DNA of 25,305 bases from JAJDIA01 sp031555145 (GTDB taxonomy: Bacteria; Bacteroidota; Bacteroidia; Bacteroidales; Tannerellaceae), in assembly GCA_031555145.1 (NCBI GenBank), contig JAVBUR010000116.1:1-25305 (forward strand). The letters are read 5' to 3'. A program made the translations under genes and the position numbers. Below the pieces are notes generated by a model. The model made no database searches, was not told the origin of the DNA, and saw only the letters and a list, made by a program, of their open reading frames with translations. Below are positions 8,300-16,727 of this stretch, piece after piece. Every line of letters begins with the position of its first letter. Within the stretch, counting starts at the first letter, position 1.

Positions 8300-9250
8300 T
8301 TAGGGAAGGATACGAGCGGTTTTTCCGGTGACATAGGACAGTTGTTCTAAGGCTGTTGCGGCGCCTTTGTCGCGTTTGAAAGAGAAATTATACTTTTTAT
8401 TGCTAATACCGGTCGTATCCATAGCAATACTAATCTCATAGGTTTTCTCCAGATGTGCCACTATTTCTTCAATAGAGACATGGGTAAGAGAGACCAGGCC
8501 GAAACGCCATGAAGTGAGGGAATTGACATCCACTTCGTTTATCTCGATCGTTCCGTCAACCGGAGAATAAAGGGCCTGCTGCCCGGGGCGCAATACAGCC
8601 AGGGGGGCAGCATCTGCCTCCAGTTGCACTGAGCCATGCATAAGCAAGGTTTCTGTATATCTTTCCCCAGCACGTGTATTGATACTGAAAGAAGTGCCAA
8701 GTACACGGATATCTTGATGTTCAGTATGGACAACAAATGGACAGTCAGGGTCTTTTATGACATCAAAAAAAGCTTCTCCATCCAGAGAGACTCTACGCTC
8801 GTTAGCGTCAAACGATTCCGGGTAAGAGAGTCTGGTCTCTGCCGCAAGCCATACTTGCGTACCATCAGGAAGGGTTATCCGGCGAACGATATCTGCATTT
8901 TCAGCATTCACTTCGGTAATAAGGTCCGGTTCTTGCTGACGCACCAGGAATATAGTCGAAACCACGAGGCATACAAGCACGGCGGCAACTACACTTGTCC
9001 ATTTCCACAAGCGTACACGTGTGGCCTTCCGTTCAAATGTATCGATACGTTTATTCAGGTTCGCAAGCGAAACAGCCGTTCCAGCTTCCACCTGTTCACG
9101 ATTAGTCCAACGGCGGGCTTTCCAGACAGCTTCTGCCTCAAAGAGGATACGTTCGTTTTCGGAAGATTCCTTCAACCAAGCCAGTAAGGCCGTCTTTTCT
9201 TCTTCGGTAAGCGTACCTTTTATATATTTGTACAATATAGAGTCATCCAT
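8300..9250 (-). CDS. FecR-family anti-sigma factor (FecR A)
   Basis: A 316-residue membrane protein with the same layout as FecR B. It has a cytoplasmic N-terminus of about 83 residues (MDDSILYKYIKGTLTEEE, the usual short helical motif), a membrane helix at about 84-103, a periplasmic FecR domain containing DGTQVWLAAETRLSYP and LGTSFSIN segments, and a short DUF4974-like C-terminus from about 250. It follows sigma A by 112 bases and is presumably its direct inhibitor. The tail stops about 35 residues earlier than FecR B. The nearest STN receptor is the SusC at 3618-6962, so two FecR proteins may share one receptor, or this one may answer a receptor elsewhere. Confidence 0.9.
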   Translation of the reverse strand: MDDSILYKYIKGTLTEEEKTALLAWLKESSENERILFEAEAVWKARRWTNREQVEAGTAVSLANLNKRIDTFERKATRVRLWKWTSVVAAVLVCLVVSTIFLVRQQEPDLITEVNAENADIVRRITLPDGTQVWLAAETRLSYPESFDANERRVSLDGEAFFDVIKDPDCPFVVHTEHQDIRVLGTSFSINTRAGERYTETLLMHGSVQLEADAAPLAVLRPGQQALYSPVDGTIEINEVDVNSLTSWRFGLVSLTHVSIEEIVAHLEKTYEISIAMDTTGISNKKYNFSFKRDKGAATALEQLSYVTGKTARILP

Positions 9251-9362
9251 GTATGTCCGTTTGCTTATATAGGGGTTTGCTTTATATACAATTAAGCGCC
9301 TGAAACTACCTATTATATGATCTTGTTATTGACATCTTTTTTACATTCCTGTTATTTTTATG

Positions 9363-9971
9363 TTACAATCCGACAAAAAGCAACAAGAGTGCGACTGTCT
9401 CCGACCTGTATTTCGACAACTTTTCACGCAACAGTTTAAGCGCTGTGTAATTATGATTATCCACCGTGCTGAGCGAAACGCCCAGGCGTACGCTGATCTC
9501 CTTACTCGGAACGTCTTCCAGGTAGCTAAGAACAAACACTTCGCGGCAGCGGGGCGGTAGGCTGTCGATCGCTTTTTCGATCACATCCCGGAGTTCCCGA
9601 TTGTAAAGCGTACGGATAATATCGCATGTATCGGGGTTGAAGTAGTTTGAACGCAGTTCCTCGAGTTCTTTTTCGGTGTTTGAGTAATCACTTGTCCGCA
9701 TTTTACGCTTGATCACATTCAGCGAAGTGTTATACACAGCCCGGTAAAGGTAAGCACGTATGGATTGGGATTCGTCCAGCTTTTCACGATTCAGCCAAAT
9801 GTTGAGAAAAACGTCCTGCACTACATCTTCCGCCTCCTCTTCACTGAGCAGCAGTTCAGCATAGCCACGTAACGAAAGATAAAGCCGCTGATATAGCTCA
9901 TCAAATGCTCTACGGTCTCCTTGTCGGATAGTATGTATGAGTGGTTTTTCTTCTCCCATTCTGGCAGACAT
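9363..9971 (-). CDS. ECF-family RNA polymerase sigma factor (sigma A)
   Basis: A 202-residue sigma-70 family protein. Region 2 is at about 21-92 (DELYQRLYLSLRGYAELLL, then EDVVQDVFLNIWLNREKL) and region 4 at about 128-185, with the helix-turn-helix at VPSKEISVRLGVSLSTVDNH. It ends in a short hydrophobic tail (VALLLLFVGL), longer than needed for region 4. The first ATG (9969-9971) is used; a second ATG four codons on is also possible. It heads the leftward gene group, is followed by FecR A, and is divergent from the sugar-kinase operon. Confidence 0.92.
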   Translation of the reverse strand: MSARMGEEKPLIHTIRQGDRRAFDELYQRLYLSLRGYAELLLSEEEAEDVVQDVFLNIWLNREKLDESQSIRAYLYRAVYNTSLNVIKRKMRTSDYSNTEKELEELRSNYFNPDTCDIIRTLYNRELRDVIEKAIDSLPPRCREVFVLSYLEDVPSKEISVRLGVSLSTVDNHNYTALKLLREKLSKYRSETVALLLLFVGL

Positions 9972-9982
9972 GATAATTACTG

Positions 9983-9990
9983 CAAATATA
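9983..9990 (-). promoter_or_regulatory. Candidate -7 element for sigma A
   Basis: Minus strand reads TATATTTG, matching TAnnTTTG exactly, 11 bases before the sigma A start. That would give a very short leader. A TTTG at the expected -33 distance is not seen, so this is a candidate only. Confidence 0.35.
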
Positions 9991-10016
9991 TGCTATTCGG
10001 CAAATAGTTTAAACAT

Positions 10017-10050
10017 TTTGCCCCTTCATTTGTTGTTTATTCTATCTTTG
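10017..10050 (+). promoter_or_regulatory. Bacteroidetes-type promoter for the kinase operon
   Basis: TTTG at 10017-10020 and TATCTTTG at 10043-10050 are separated by 22 bases, close to the TTTG/TAnnTTTG arrangement of housekeeping promoters in this phylum. The kinase start follows 24 bases after the -7 element, giving a short A-rich leader without a strong Shine-Dalgarno, as is normal here. Confidence 0.6.
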
Positions 10051-10074
10051 TGATTCTTTAAAAAAGAATGAAGT

Positions 10075-10974
10075 ATGAAAAAACATGAGCTTTGCTGTGT
10101 GGGGCATATCACACTGGATAAGGTAGTGACACCAAAGAACACCGTTTATATGGCCGGTGGGACATCATTTTATTTTTCACATGCGATCAAGCACTTTGAT
10201 GATATCGATTATACCCTGGTCACTGCCCTGGCAGCATCGGAGATGAAAGAAGTTGACAGGCTACGTGCCGAAGGGATCGACGTATCAGTAATGCCCAGCC
10301 GCCACTCAGTCTATTTTGAGAATATATACGGAGAGAATCAGGATAACCGTACACAACGGGTATTGGCAAAAGCCGATCCGTTCACTGTAGAGTCGCTGTA
10401 TAATGTTGACGCTGATATTTTCCACCTGGGAAGTCTGCTGGCCGATGATTTTTCGTTGGAAGTAGTGAAGTATGTTGCTGGAAAAGGAAAAATATCTGTT
10501 GACTCACAAGGATACCTGCGTGAAGTAAGAAACACCGACGTGTTTGCCGTTGACTGGGTGGATAAAAAGGAGGTACTCCCTTATATCCATTTCCTGAAAG
10601 CCAATGAACATGAAATGGAAGTGCTGACCGGATACAACGATATCACCAATGCAGCCAAGCAGTTGTATGACTGGGGTGTGAAAGAAGTATTGATCACGCT
10701 GGGCAGCCTGGGTTCCGTCATTTATGATGGAAGTACGTTCTACCGTATTCCGGCCTATATCCCGGAAGAGGTTGTGGACGCTACCGGTTGCGGGGATACG
10801 TATATGACCGGTTACCTGTATAAACGTGCAAAGAAAACCGGCATTGAAGAAGCCGGTCATTTCGCTGCCGCCATGTCGACGATCAAGATCGGACGGCTCG
10901 GCCCATTTGCCGGGAGTAACACTGATATCCAGCATTGCATGCAGACGGCTGGACAACGGCTTCCTGATCTCTGA
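10075..10974 (+). CDS. PfkB-family carbohydrate kinase
   Basis: A 299-residue cytoplasmic ribokinase-type enzyme that would phosphorylate a sugar, sugar alcohol or nucleoside with ATP. The N-terminal substrate-binding strand (GHITLDKV) and the glycine pair AGGTSFY near residues 28-34 are present. The C-terminal signature DATGCGD at residues 235-241 provides the anion hole and the catalytic base D241. Length is normal for the family. It is the first gene of a likely operon with a histidine kinase 53 bases downstream and an MFS transporter beyond, so it may act on whatever that transporter imports. The specificity cannot be assigned; it does not show the typical features of bacterial fructokinase or ribokinase that I would recognise. 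Confidence 0.88.
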   Translation: MKKHELCCVGHITLDKVVTPKNTVYMAGGTSFYFSHAIKHFDDIDYTLVTALAASEMKEVDRLRAEGIDVSVMPSRHSVYFENIYGENQDNRTQRVLAKADPFTVESLYNVDADIFHLGSLLADDFSLEVVKYVAGKGKISVDSQGYLREVRNTDVFAVDWVDKKEVLPYIHFLKANEHEMEVLTGYNDITNAAKQLYDWGVKEVLITLGSLGSVIYDGSTFYRIPAYIPEEVVDATGCGDTYMTGYLYKRAKKTGIEEAGHFAAAMSTIKIGRLGPFAGSNTDIQHCMQTAGQRLPDL

Positions 10975-11027
10975 ATCGCTTCCCTAACCGGGAAACAGTA
11001 GAACCGTTTAAAGAAAAGAAACTTGAT

Positions 11028-13364
11028 ATGACACCCTCCTTTGCCGCTATACGCCCCATAGAGATTGTATTACTCATCCTGGCTGCAGCAATCATCCTGC
11101 TACTGGGCTGGATAGCTTTTCGGTTAAAGCGAGCCAGGGTACATAGCTATCATACGGCCAGTACCTGGATGTTGGACCTATTGGAATCCATGCCCGAAAT
11201 AGTGATTATTTTTGATTCTTCCCAACGGATCATGGAAATTATCAACCAGAAACGGACCGTGGAGCATTATGGTTATTCAAGCGAGGATTTGGTTGGGAAG
11301 ACAATTACCGAACTGGAAGAACTGGAGATATTTAAGGAGGTAGCCATTATTGTCCGGCAACACCTGCAGGCTACCTTGGCCAATAAGCAAACGTATGATT
11401 TTGATCTTGAGGTAAACAAAGACGGAAAAAGGTATTATACCCACTCGCGAACCGCCCCGTTCGGAGAGAATGACGTTATTTACTATTCGCAAGATATCAC
11501 TTCCCGCGTAGAAGCTGAAAAAGAGATCTCGCGGCTGAAAACATTCCTTCAGTCGATAATGGATAATCTGCCGGTGGGAGTGATGGTTAAAAATGCATCC
11601 GACAACTTTCGCTATTACTTTCACAATCAGAGATTATTGGAGTTATTCCCAGATCGTAAGATTCAACTGGGTTTGAACGATTTCGAAGCCAATGATCCCA
11701 ATCCAGAAAAGTTACATCAGGAGGATCTTCGGGTGCTGGACTGCGATCAGCCTCTTACGTTTGAGCGTGTCTTCTACAACAACGAAACAAGTACACCTGC
11801 CTATTGGGCCGACGCGACTAAAAGCCATTTCTCCGACAGTGAGGGGAACACCTTTATTATTACCACCGTAGTCGAAACCACCGACATTCGGAAAAAACAG
11901 TTAGAGTTGGAATCGACCCGGCGACATCTTTCCCTTGCCCTCGATGTTGGAAACCTGGGAGCCGGGACATACGACGTGGCAAGCCGGACGTTCAAAAGCT
12001 TTTACAAGCAACTGGTGGCCAAGGAAGGCATGACATACGATGAAATTATCAAAACCATCCATCCACAAGATCAGTCTTTATACGCAAGTATCTTCAACCG
12101 CCTGATCTCCGGTCTGACGGATAAAGAACATGAACGGGTCCGTTTCCTGATTGACGGTTTTTATGTCTGGTATGAAATTTTTGTGATGTCGTTGAAAGAC
12201 GAAAACGGCAATGTTTACCAGTTACTTGGATCCGAGCTTAATGTCAATGAAGAGGTAGAAAAGCAAGTAGAGCTACAGGAAGCCAAATCCAAACTCGAAC
12301 TGGCTTTCGAATCGGCCGAGATCTCCCATTGGGAGTTTGATGCACAGACAGGCGTCTTTTCTTCCGACTATCCGGAAGTCTTCGAATCCAAAGGTTTCAC
12401 CATCCCGCAATATGCCGAGTGTTTTGCAGAGGAAGACGCTCCTCTCTTTATGACCGGAATGGATCAGTTGCTGAAAGGCGAGAAACAATCGATGAGTCTA
12501 CAGGCCCGTATTACCTTCCCCGGACAACAACAGCGGTGGTTTGAGATACATGCCGTCGTGTCTAAACGGAATGAAGAGGGGACGGTCTCCCGCCTTATCG
12601 GCCTGAGGCGTGACATTACCGCCCTGAAGATCACCAACGAGTTGATTGAGCTTCGGAACAGAGCCGAAGAATCCAACCGGTTAAAGAGCGCCTTCCTGGC
12701 CAATATGAGCCATGAGATACGTACACCGCTGAACGCCATTGTCGGCTTCTCGAACCTGATTATGGAATCCACGGAGCAGAATGAAGAACTAAAGGAATAT
12801 TTCTCTATCATTGAACGAAACAACGATCTTTTGTTGCAACTCATTAACGATATCCTCGACCTGTCCAAGATTGAAGCCGGCCAATTGGATTTCCATTTCA
12901 CCGACTTCCCCGTCAGTGCTATCTTCAATAATCTCCGGCAGGTGTATGAAAGTCGGCTACAGCCGGGAGTCGAATTACAATGTGCATTGCCCGATACCGA
13001 CTGTAGGATTCATTCCGAACTGAACCGGCTCACCCAGGTGGTGTCCAACTTTGTAAGCAATGCGGTCAAATTCACTGCCAAAGGATCGATTATCATGGGC
13101 TATTCCTATACCGAAAGCGGCCTCCGTTTCTACGTACGTGATACGGGGAAAGGCATTGCCGCCGAAAATCTGGGTTCCGTATTCAATCGTTTCGCGAAAT
13201 TTGATAGCTTTGTGCCGGGTACCGGGTTAGGGCTTTCCATTTGCGAAACCATTGTCCAGTACCTCGGCGGAGAGATCGGCGTGGTATCGGAAGTAGGAAG
13301 AGGAACGGAGTTCTGGTTTACTCTACCCTGCGAGCCTGCACGCATCGCACCGCAGACAACGTAA
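11028..13364 (+). CDS. PAS-rich membrane histidine kinase without receiver domain
   Basis: A 778-residue two-component sensor. A single membrane helix lies at about residues 10-29, followed by four PAS-like modules at about 45-160, 168-290, 297-410 and 418-530. Next come a HisKA dimerisation domain with phospho-acceptor H562 (NMSHEIRTPLN) and a HATPase domain with N box N674/N678, G1 box D705 (DTGKGI) and G2 box G731 (GTGLGLS). All catalytic elements are intact. With so little periplasmic sequence the signal is probably cytoplasmic or membrane-borne, sensed through the PAS domains. No response regulator is encoded in the window, so the partner lies elsewhere. The gaps to the kinase before (53 bases) and the transporter after (20 bases) indicate one transcript. 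Confidence 0.92.
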   Translation: MTPSFAAIRPIEIVLLILAAAIILLLGWIAFRLKRARVHSYHTASTWMLDLLESMPEIVIIFDSSQRIMEIINQKRTVEHYGYSSEDLVGKTITELEELEIFKEVAIIVRQHLQATLANKQTYDFDLEVNKDGKRYYTHSRTAPFGENDVIYYSQDITSRVEAEKEISRLKTFLQSIMDNLPVGVMVKNASDNFRYYFHNQRLLELFPDRKIQLGLNDFEANDPNPEKLHQEDLRVLDCDQPLTFERVFYNNETSTPAYWADATKSHFSDSEGNTFIITTVVETTDIRKKQLELESTRRHLSLALDVGNLGAGTYDVASRTFKSFYKQLVAKEGMTYDEIIKTIHPQDQSLYASIFNRLISGLTDKEHERVRFLIDGFYVWYEIFVMSLKDENGNVYQLLGSELNVNEEVEKQVELQEAKSKLELAFESAEISHWEFDAQTGVFSSDYPEVFESKGFTIPQYAECFAEEDAPLFMTGMDQLLKGEKQSMSLQARITFPGQQQRWFEIHAVVSKRNEEGTVSRLIGLRRDITALKITNELIELRNRAEESNRLKSAFLANMSHEIRTPLNAIVGFSNLIMESTEQNEELKEYFSIIERNNDLLLQLINDILDLSKIEAGQLDFHFTDFPVSAIFNNLRQVYESRLQPGVELQCALPDTDCRIHSELNRLTQVVSNFVSNAVKFTAKGSIIMGYSYTESGLRFYVRDTGKGIAAENLGSVFNRFAKFDSFVPGTGLGLSICETIVQYLGGEIGVVSEVGRGTEFWFTLPCEPARIAPQTT

Positions 13365-13384
13365 CCACATAAAGAATCATACAA

Positions 13385-14647
13385 ATGCGGAACAACTTAT
13401 CAGCTACTTATTCGAGTGAACAGATACGATACGGTGTATTAACCTTTTTCCTTGCTCAGGGGCTATGTTTCTCCAGTTGGGCCAGCCGTATCCCGGATGT
13501 CAAAGACTTGTTTTCGGGAAACGATGCTTTTTATTGGGGGATGGTCTTGTTCCTGATACCGGCTGGTAAATTTATCGCTATTCCGCTGGCCGGATATCTG
13601 GTCTCCAAACTCGGTAGCCGTATCATGGTACAGGTTAGCATCGTAGGATATGCCCTGTCGTTGTTTGCTGTCGGCCTGTCTTCTTCCATTTATATGTTAG
13701 GTGCCTGCCTGTTTTGCTTTGGGGTGTTCTGGAACTTGTGTGATATTTCACTGAATACGCAGGGGATCGGTATCGAACGCTTATGCGAACGTACGATCAT
13801 GGCCTCTTTCCACGGCGGATGGAGCCTGGCTGCCTGTATGGGTGCCGTGATTGGTTTTATTATGATTATTACCGGCATTTCTCCGTTCTGGCATTTTACA
13901 CTGATAGCCGGCCTGATCATGCTCGGCGTGTTGTATGGCCGCCGTTTCCTGCAAGAAGACAAAGAGGCTTCGCCCTCCGTAGCCTCCGAACAGACCGAAG
14001 GCGAAGTGCTCATTACAGAAAAGAAAGAAACACCCGCCCTGCTCAGTTTTGTCCGTAAGCCGGAAATGTTGTTGATCAAGTTGGGTATTGTCGGATTGTT
14101 TGCCCTGATCGTCGAAAGTGCCATGTTCGACTGGAGCGGCGTGTATTTCGAATCCGTATTGCAGGTGCCTAAGTCATTACAGATCGGTTTCCTGGTCTTT
14201 ATGGTGATGATGACTACCGGACGTTTCCTGGCCAACTGGGCCTACAACCTGTTGGGTAAACAACGCGTGTTGCAACTCTCCGGTTTACTGATCTTCGTCG
14301 GTTTCTTTATCACCGCTCTGTTGGGTATGGTATTCGATTCGATGGCTGCCCGTGTAGTGGTCAATTCGTTTGGTTTTATGTGTGTGGGACTGGGTATCTC
14401 CAGCATGGTGCCGACCATTTATAGCTTGGTAGGCGCCAAATCCAAAACGCCTGTCGGTATTGCCCTGACGATCCTGTCGAGCATCAGTTTCATCGGTTCA
14501 TTGATTGCCCCCTTACTGATCGGTGCCATCACACAGGCATTCAATATGAAATATGCCTATATCGTGGTGGGTCTATTAGGCCTTTGCATCCTGCTGATGA
14601 CTACCTACAGCAATGCATTCAAGGCGGAAGCCACCGAAAAAAAATAA
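13385..14647 (+). CDS. MFS transporter, YbjJ-like
   Basis: A 420-residue inner-membrane carrier with about twelve hydrophobic helices in two halves, split by a charged cytoplasmic loop at about residues 192-225. The start of the protein (FSSWASRIPDVKDLF) and the motif LGSRIMVQ after the second helix resemble the E. coli YbjJ group, whose substrate is not firmly known; more distantly this group resembles fucose-permease-type carriers. ATG at 13385 follows the histidine-kinase stop by 20 bases. It probably imports a small molecule for the PfkB-type kinase in the same operon, which is inference from position. Confidence 0.88.
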   Translation: MRNNLSATYSSEQIRYGVLTFFLAQGLCFSSWASRIPDVKDLFSGNDAFYWGMVLFLIPAGKFIAIPLAGYLVSKLGSRIMVQVSIVGYALSLFAVGLSSSIYMLGACLFCFGVFWNLCDISLNTQGIGIERLCERTIMASFHGGWSLAACMGAVIGFIMIITGISPFWHFTLIAGLIMLGVLYGRRFLQEDKEASPSVASEQTEGEVLITEKKETPALLSFVRKPEMLLIKLGIVGLFALIVESAMFDWSGVYFESVLQVPKSLQIGFLVFMVMMTTGRFLANWAYNLLGKQRVLQLSGLLIFVGFFITALLGMVFDSMAARVVVNSFGFMCVGLGISSMVPTIYSLVGAKSKTPVGIALTILSSISFIGSLIAPLLIGAITQAFNMKYAYIVVGLLGLCILLMTTYSNAFKAEATEKK

Positions 14648-14731
14648 GTAAGCCCGCCACTCATTACCCGCCGGACTTTCAACTGCCTTACACTAAAACA
14701 GGTGGACCCTTTTGAGGGGCGCTAACATAAA

Positions 14732-14759
14732 GAGGTAACTGCTTCACAGCAGCTACCTC
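14732..14759. terminator. Hairpin between convergent genes
   Basis: GAGGTAACTGCT and AGCAGCTACCTC pair with one mismatch around a 4-base loop. It sits in the 149-base gap between the plus-strand transporter and the minus-strand SusD gene. On the plus strand it is followed by only a short T run, so it is a moderate terminator candidate. Confidence 0.5.
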
Positions 14760-14796
14760 CCTTTCCAATAATACTTAAAAAAAATAAAATACAGAA

Positions 14797-16689
14797 TTAG
14801 AATATGGGTCCTTCCCCGAAATTGGGAGCTCCCTTATCAGCCCATACCCGTTCGGAGTTCAGCAGTGCGGAGTTGTTCACCCCGGTTGTGAATCCTTCGG
14901 CTTCATAGGCCGCTTTCTTGATGTCATACATTAAATCGGTTTCATTCGGCGGCGTCACACCAAAGCGTCTTGGAATCAGCGTATTGCTTACCAGGTTTAC
15001 CCAGGGGATCAGTTCGCTGCCTGCCATGGGTACACCCGAACGTCTGACGGCGACATACTGATCGTTGGGTTGGTACATAAAGTGGAGGTATTGTTGCAGG
15101 TATACTTTCTCCAGTTGCTCAGCTGTAGAGCCGGTCAACAGGTAATCCACATTTTCCATCATCGTGTCGATTTCACCCGCCTGCAATTGCAGGGGTTTCT
15201 CGTTAACATCATAGATATGTTCTTCGTCGTAATACGGAATCTTGTTTAGACGAGCCAGACGGTCGTATACCTCGACAGAAGCCCTGACAGCGGTTTCATA
15301 ATATACCTCTGCCGACTCGGGAAGACTGGCGCCCAACAGTTTCATCTCAGCCAGATACAGGTTCACTTCTGCCGTAGAAAGGGCCATCCCATACCAGGGC
15401 ACATCTATGAGATCTTGTTTGACTGCCCCGCCGGGTTTAGTCGGGTAGGTAAAGTCGAGCTGTCCGTGTATCATCTCTTCATTGAAGGCAGAGTACGGCG
15501 TATAGGTCTTGGTCGCTTCCCCGATTGTCAGCTGCAACTTGCTTTCGTCGAAATAGTTGTATTCGTCCCGGTAAACCGCTTTGTCGGCGGCATCCATTTC
15601 CACCGGAATACCGTAGAAACGTACCCAAGGTTCGCCCAAGCCTTTCCATTTCACGAATATTTTCTTTCCATCGGCATCCGTTGTATACGCTACATTGTCG
15701 AGGATGTATTGCGGAACAGCGAATGAAGAAGTAACACCTGCCGCCATCTTTTCCGCTTCCATATCGAAGAACGCTTGGATCACTTCGGAATTGAACTGGT
15801 TCTTGGTGAACATGAAGCGTACACGCGGGTCACGGTTCTTCAACATGAAATCGACCACATTCTTACTGGCAGCGCCCAGATTGGCCAACTCGCCGAAATG
15901 ATAGTTCAGCGTACCTTTGTTATACACAAAGTCATCGGCCTGTCCGCTCATCACGAAGGCGGCACTCGATCCTACTTCCCCGGCCATCTTCAATGCCTGT
16001 GCTTTGTCCTGATACAACAGGCGGACGGCGAGTTTCAGTTTGACCGCACTGGCAAATTTCAGCCATTTCGCTTTATCACCACCATAGACAAAATCCTGAT
16101 TGACCACCGATATCTGGTCGGGCAGATCGGATGAAAGTACCTTGATGGCGGCATCCAATTCGATAGCCCATTGGGTGTATAATTCTTCCATGGTATCGAA
16201 TTTCGGCGTTATCGTTCCGCCATAACGGGCGAGAGAGGCTTCGGAATAGGGCATAGAGCCATACATATCCGTATCGAACATACCCAGGTAGATACACAGC
16301 GGCTGCAACATGGCCTGGATCGTTTGGTATTTGGCCGCTTCTTCTTGGCTCAGCGAAGATACATAATGGTCGATTTCCCGTTTGATGTTCAATACAGACA
16401 CATTCTGGCTGCCGATACCACCATTGGCACTCATATCATAGAATCGGTCACGGTAGCCGTCGGTGGGAAGGAAGGCTTGCGACCAACGCGCCATATACTT
16501 GCCGGCATAGAACCACATATAATAGTCGGAGGGTTCGAAGTTCAGGATACCCTGCGTAAACAGGTAAGGCACATTCGGGTCACTGATCGAAGAGGGATCG
16601 GTGTTTATTTCTGCAAAATCGTCTTCACATCCGGTCATTGCCAACATCGAAGCGGCCAGAAATAAGGATACGATTGATTTATATTTCAT
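14797..16689 (-). CDS. SusD-like outer-membrane lipoprotein (SusD-like_2 type), second locus
   Basis: A 630-residue glycan-binding lipoprotein. The signal peptide ends in lipobox MTGC with lipid Cys21, followed by EDDFAE, an acidic surface-export pattern. The INTDPSS segment soon after is typical of SusD proteins, as is the C-terminal LIPRRFGVTPPNE region. At 630 residues it is longer than its counterpart at 2079-3611, mostly in the middle of the protein. It follows the SusC-like gene by 38 bases and would cap that barrel. The neighbouring beta-galactosidase-like enzyme suggests a galactose-containing ligand. Confidence 0.93.
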   Translation of the reverse strand: MKYKSIVSLFLAASMLAMTGCEDDFAEINTDPSSISDPNVPYLFTQGILNFEPSDYYMWFYAGKYMARWSQAFLPTDGYRDRFYDMSANGGIGSQNVSVLNIKREIDHYVSSLSQEEAAKYQTIQAMLQPLCIYLGMFDTDMYGSMPYSEASLARYGGTITPKFDTMEELYTQWAIELDAAIKVLSSDLPDQISVVNQDFVYGGDKAKWLKFASAVKLKLAVRLLYQDKAQALKMAGEVGSSAAFVMSGQADDFVYNKGTLNYHFGELANLGAASKNVVDFMLKNRDPRVRFMFTKNQFNSEVIQAFFDMEAEKMAAGVTSSFAVPQYILDNVAYTTDADGKKIFVKWKGLGEPWVRFYGIPVEMDAADKAVYRDEYNYFDESKLQLTIGEATKTYTPYSAFNEEMIHGQLDFTYPTKPGGAVKQDLIDVPWYGMALSTAEVNLYLAEMKLLGASLPESAEVYYETAVRASVEVYDRLARLNKIPYYDEEHIYDVNEKPLQLQAGEIDTMMENVDYLLTGSTAEQLEKVYLQQYLHFMYQPNDQYVAVRRSGVPMAGSELIPWVNLVSNTLIPRRFGVTPPNETDLMYDIKKAAYEAEGFTTGVNNSALLNSERVWADKGAPNFGEGPIF

Positions 16690-16727
16690 GATCTTTCTTT
16701 ATTTATGTGATTATGTAACATCTGTTA

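Noticed and set aside
413..9971. Iron-siderophore uptake system, as in the original Fec system
   Set aside because: The receptor is of SusC type with a SusD partner and a phosphoesterase; no siderophore, haem or iron genes are present.
11028..13364. Hybrid two-component system (HTCS) regulator of a polysaccharide locus
   Set aside because: There is no periplasmic propeller domain, no receiver and no AraC-type DNA-binding domain; the protein ends after the HATPase domain.
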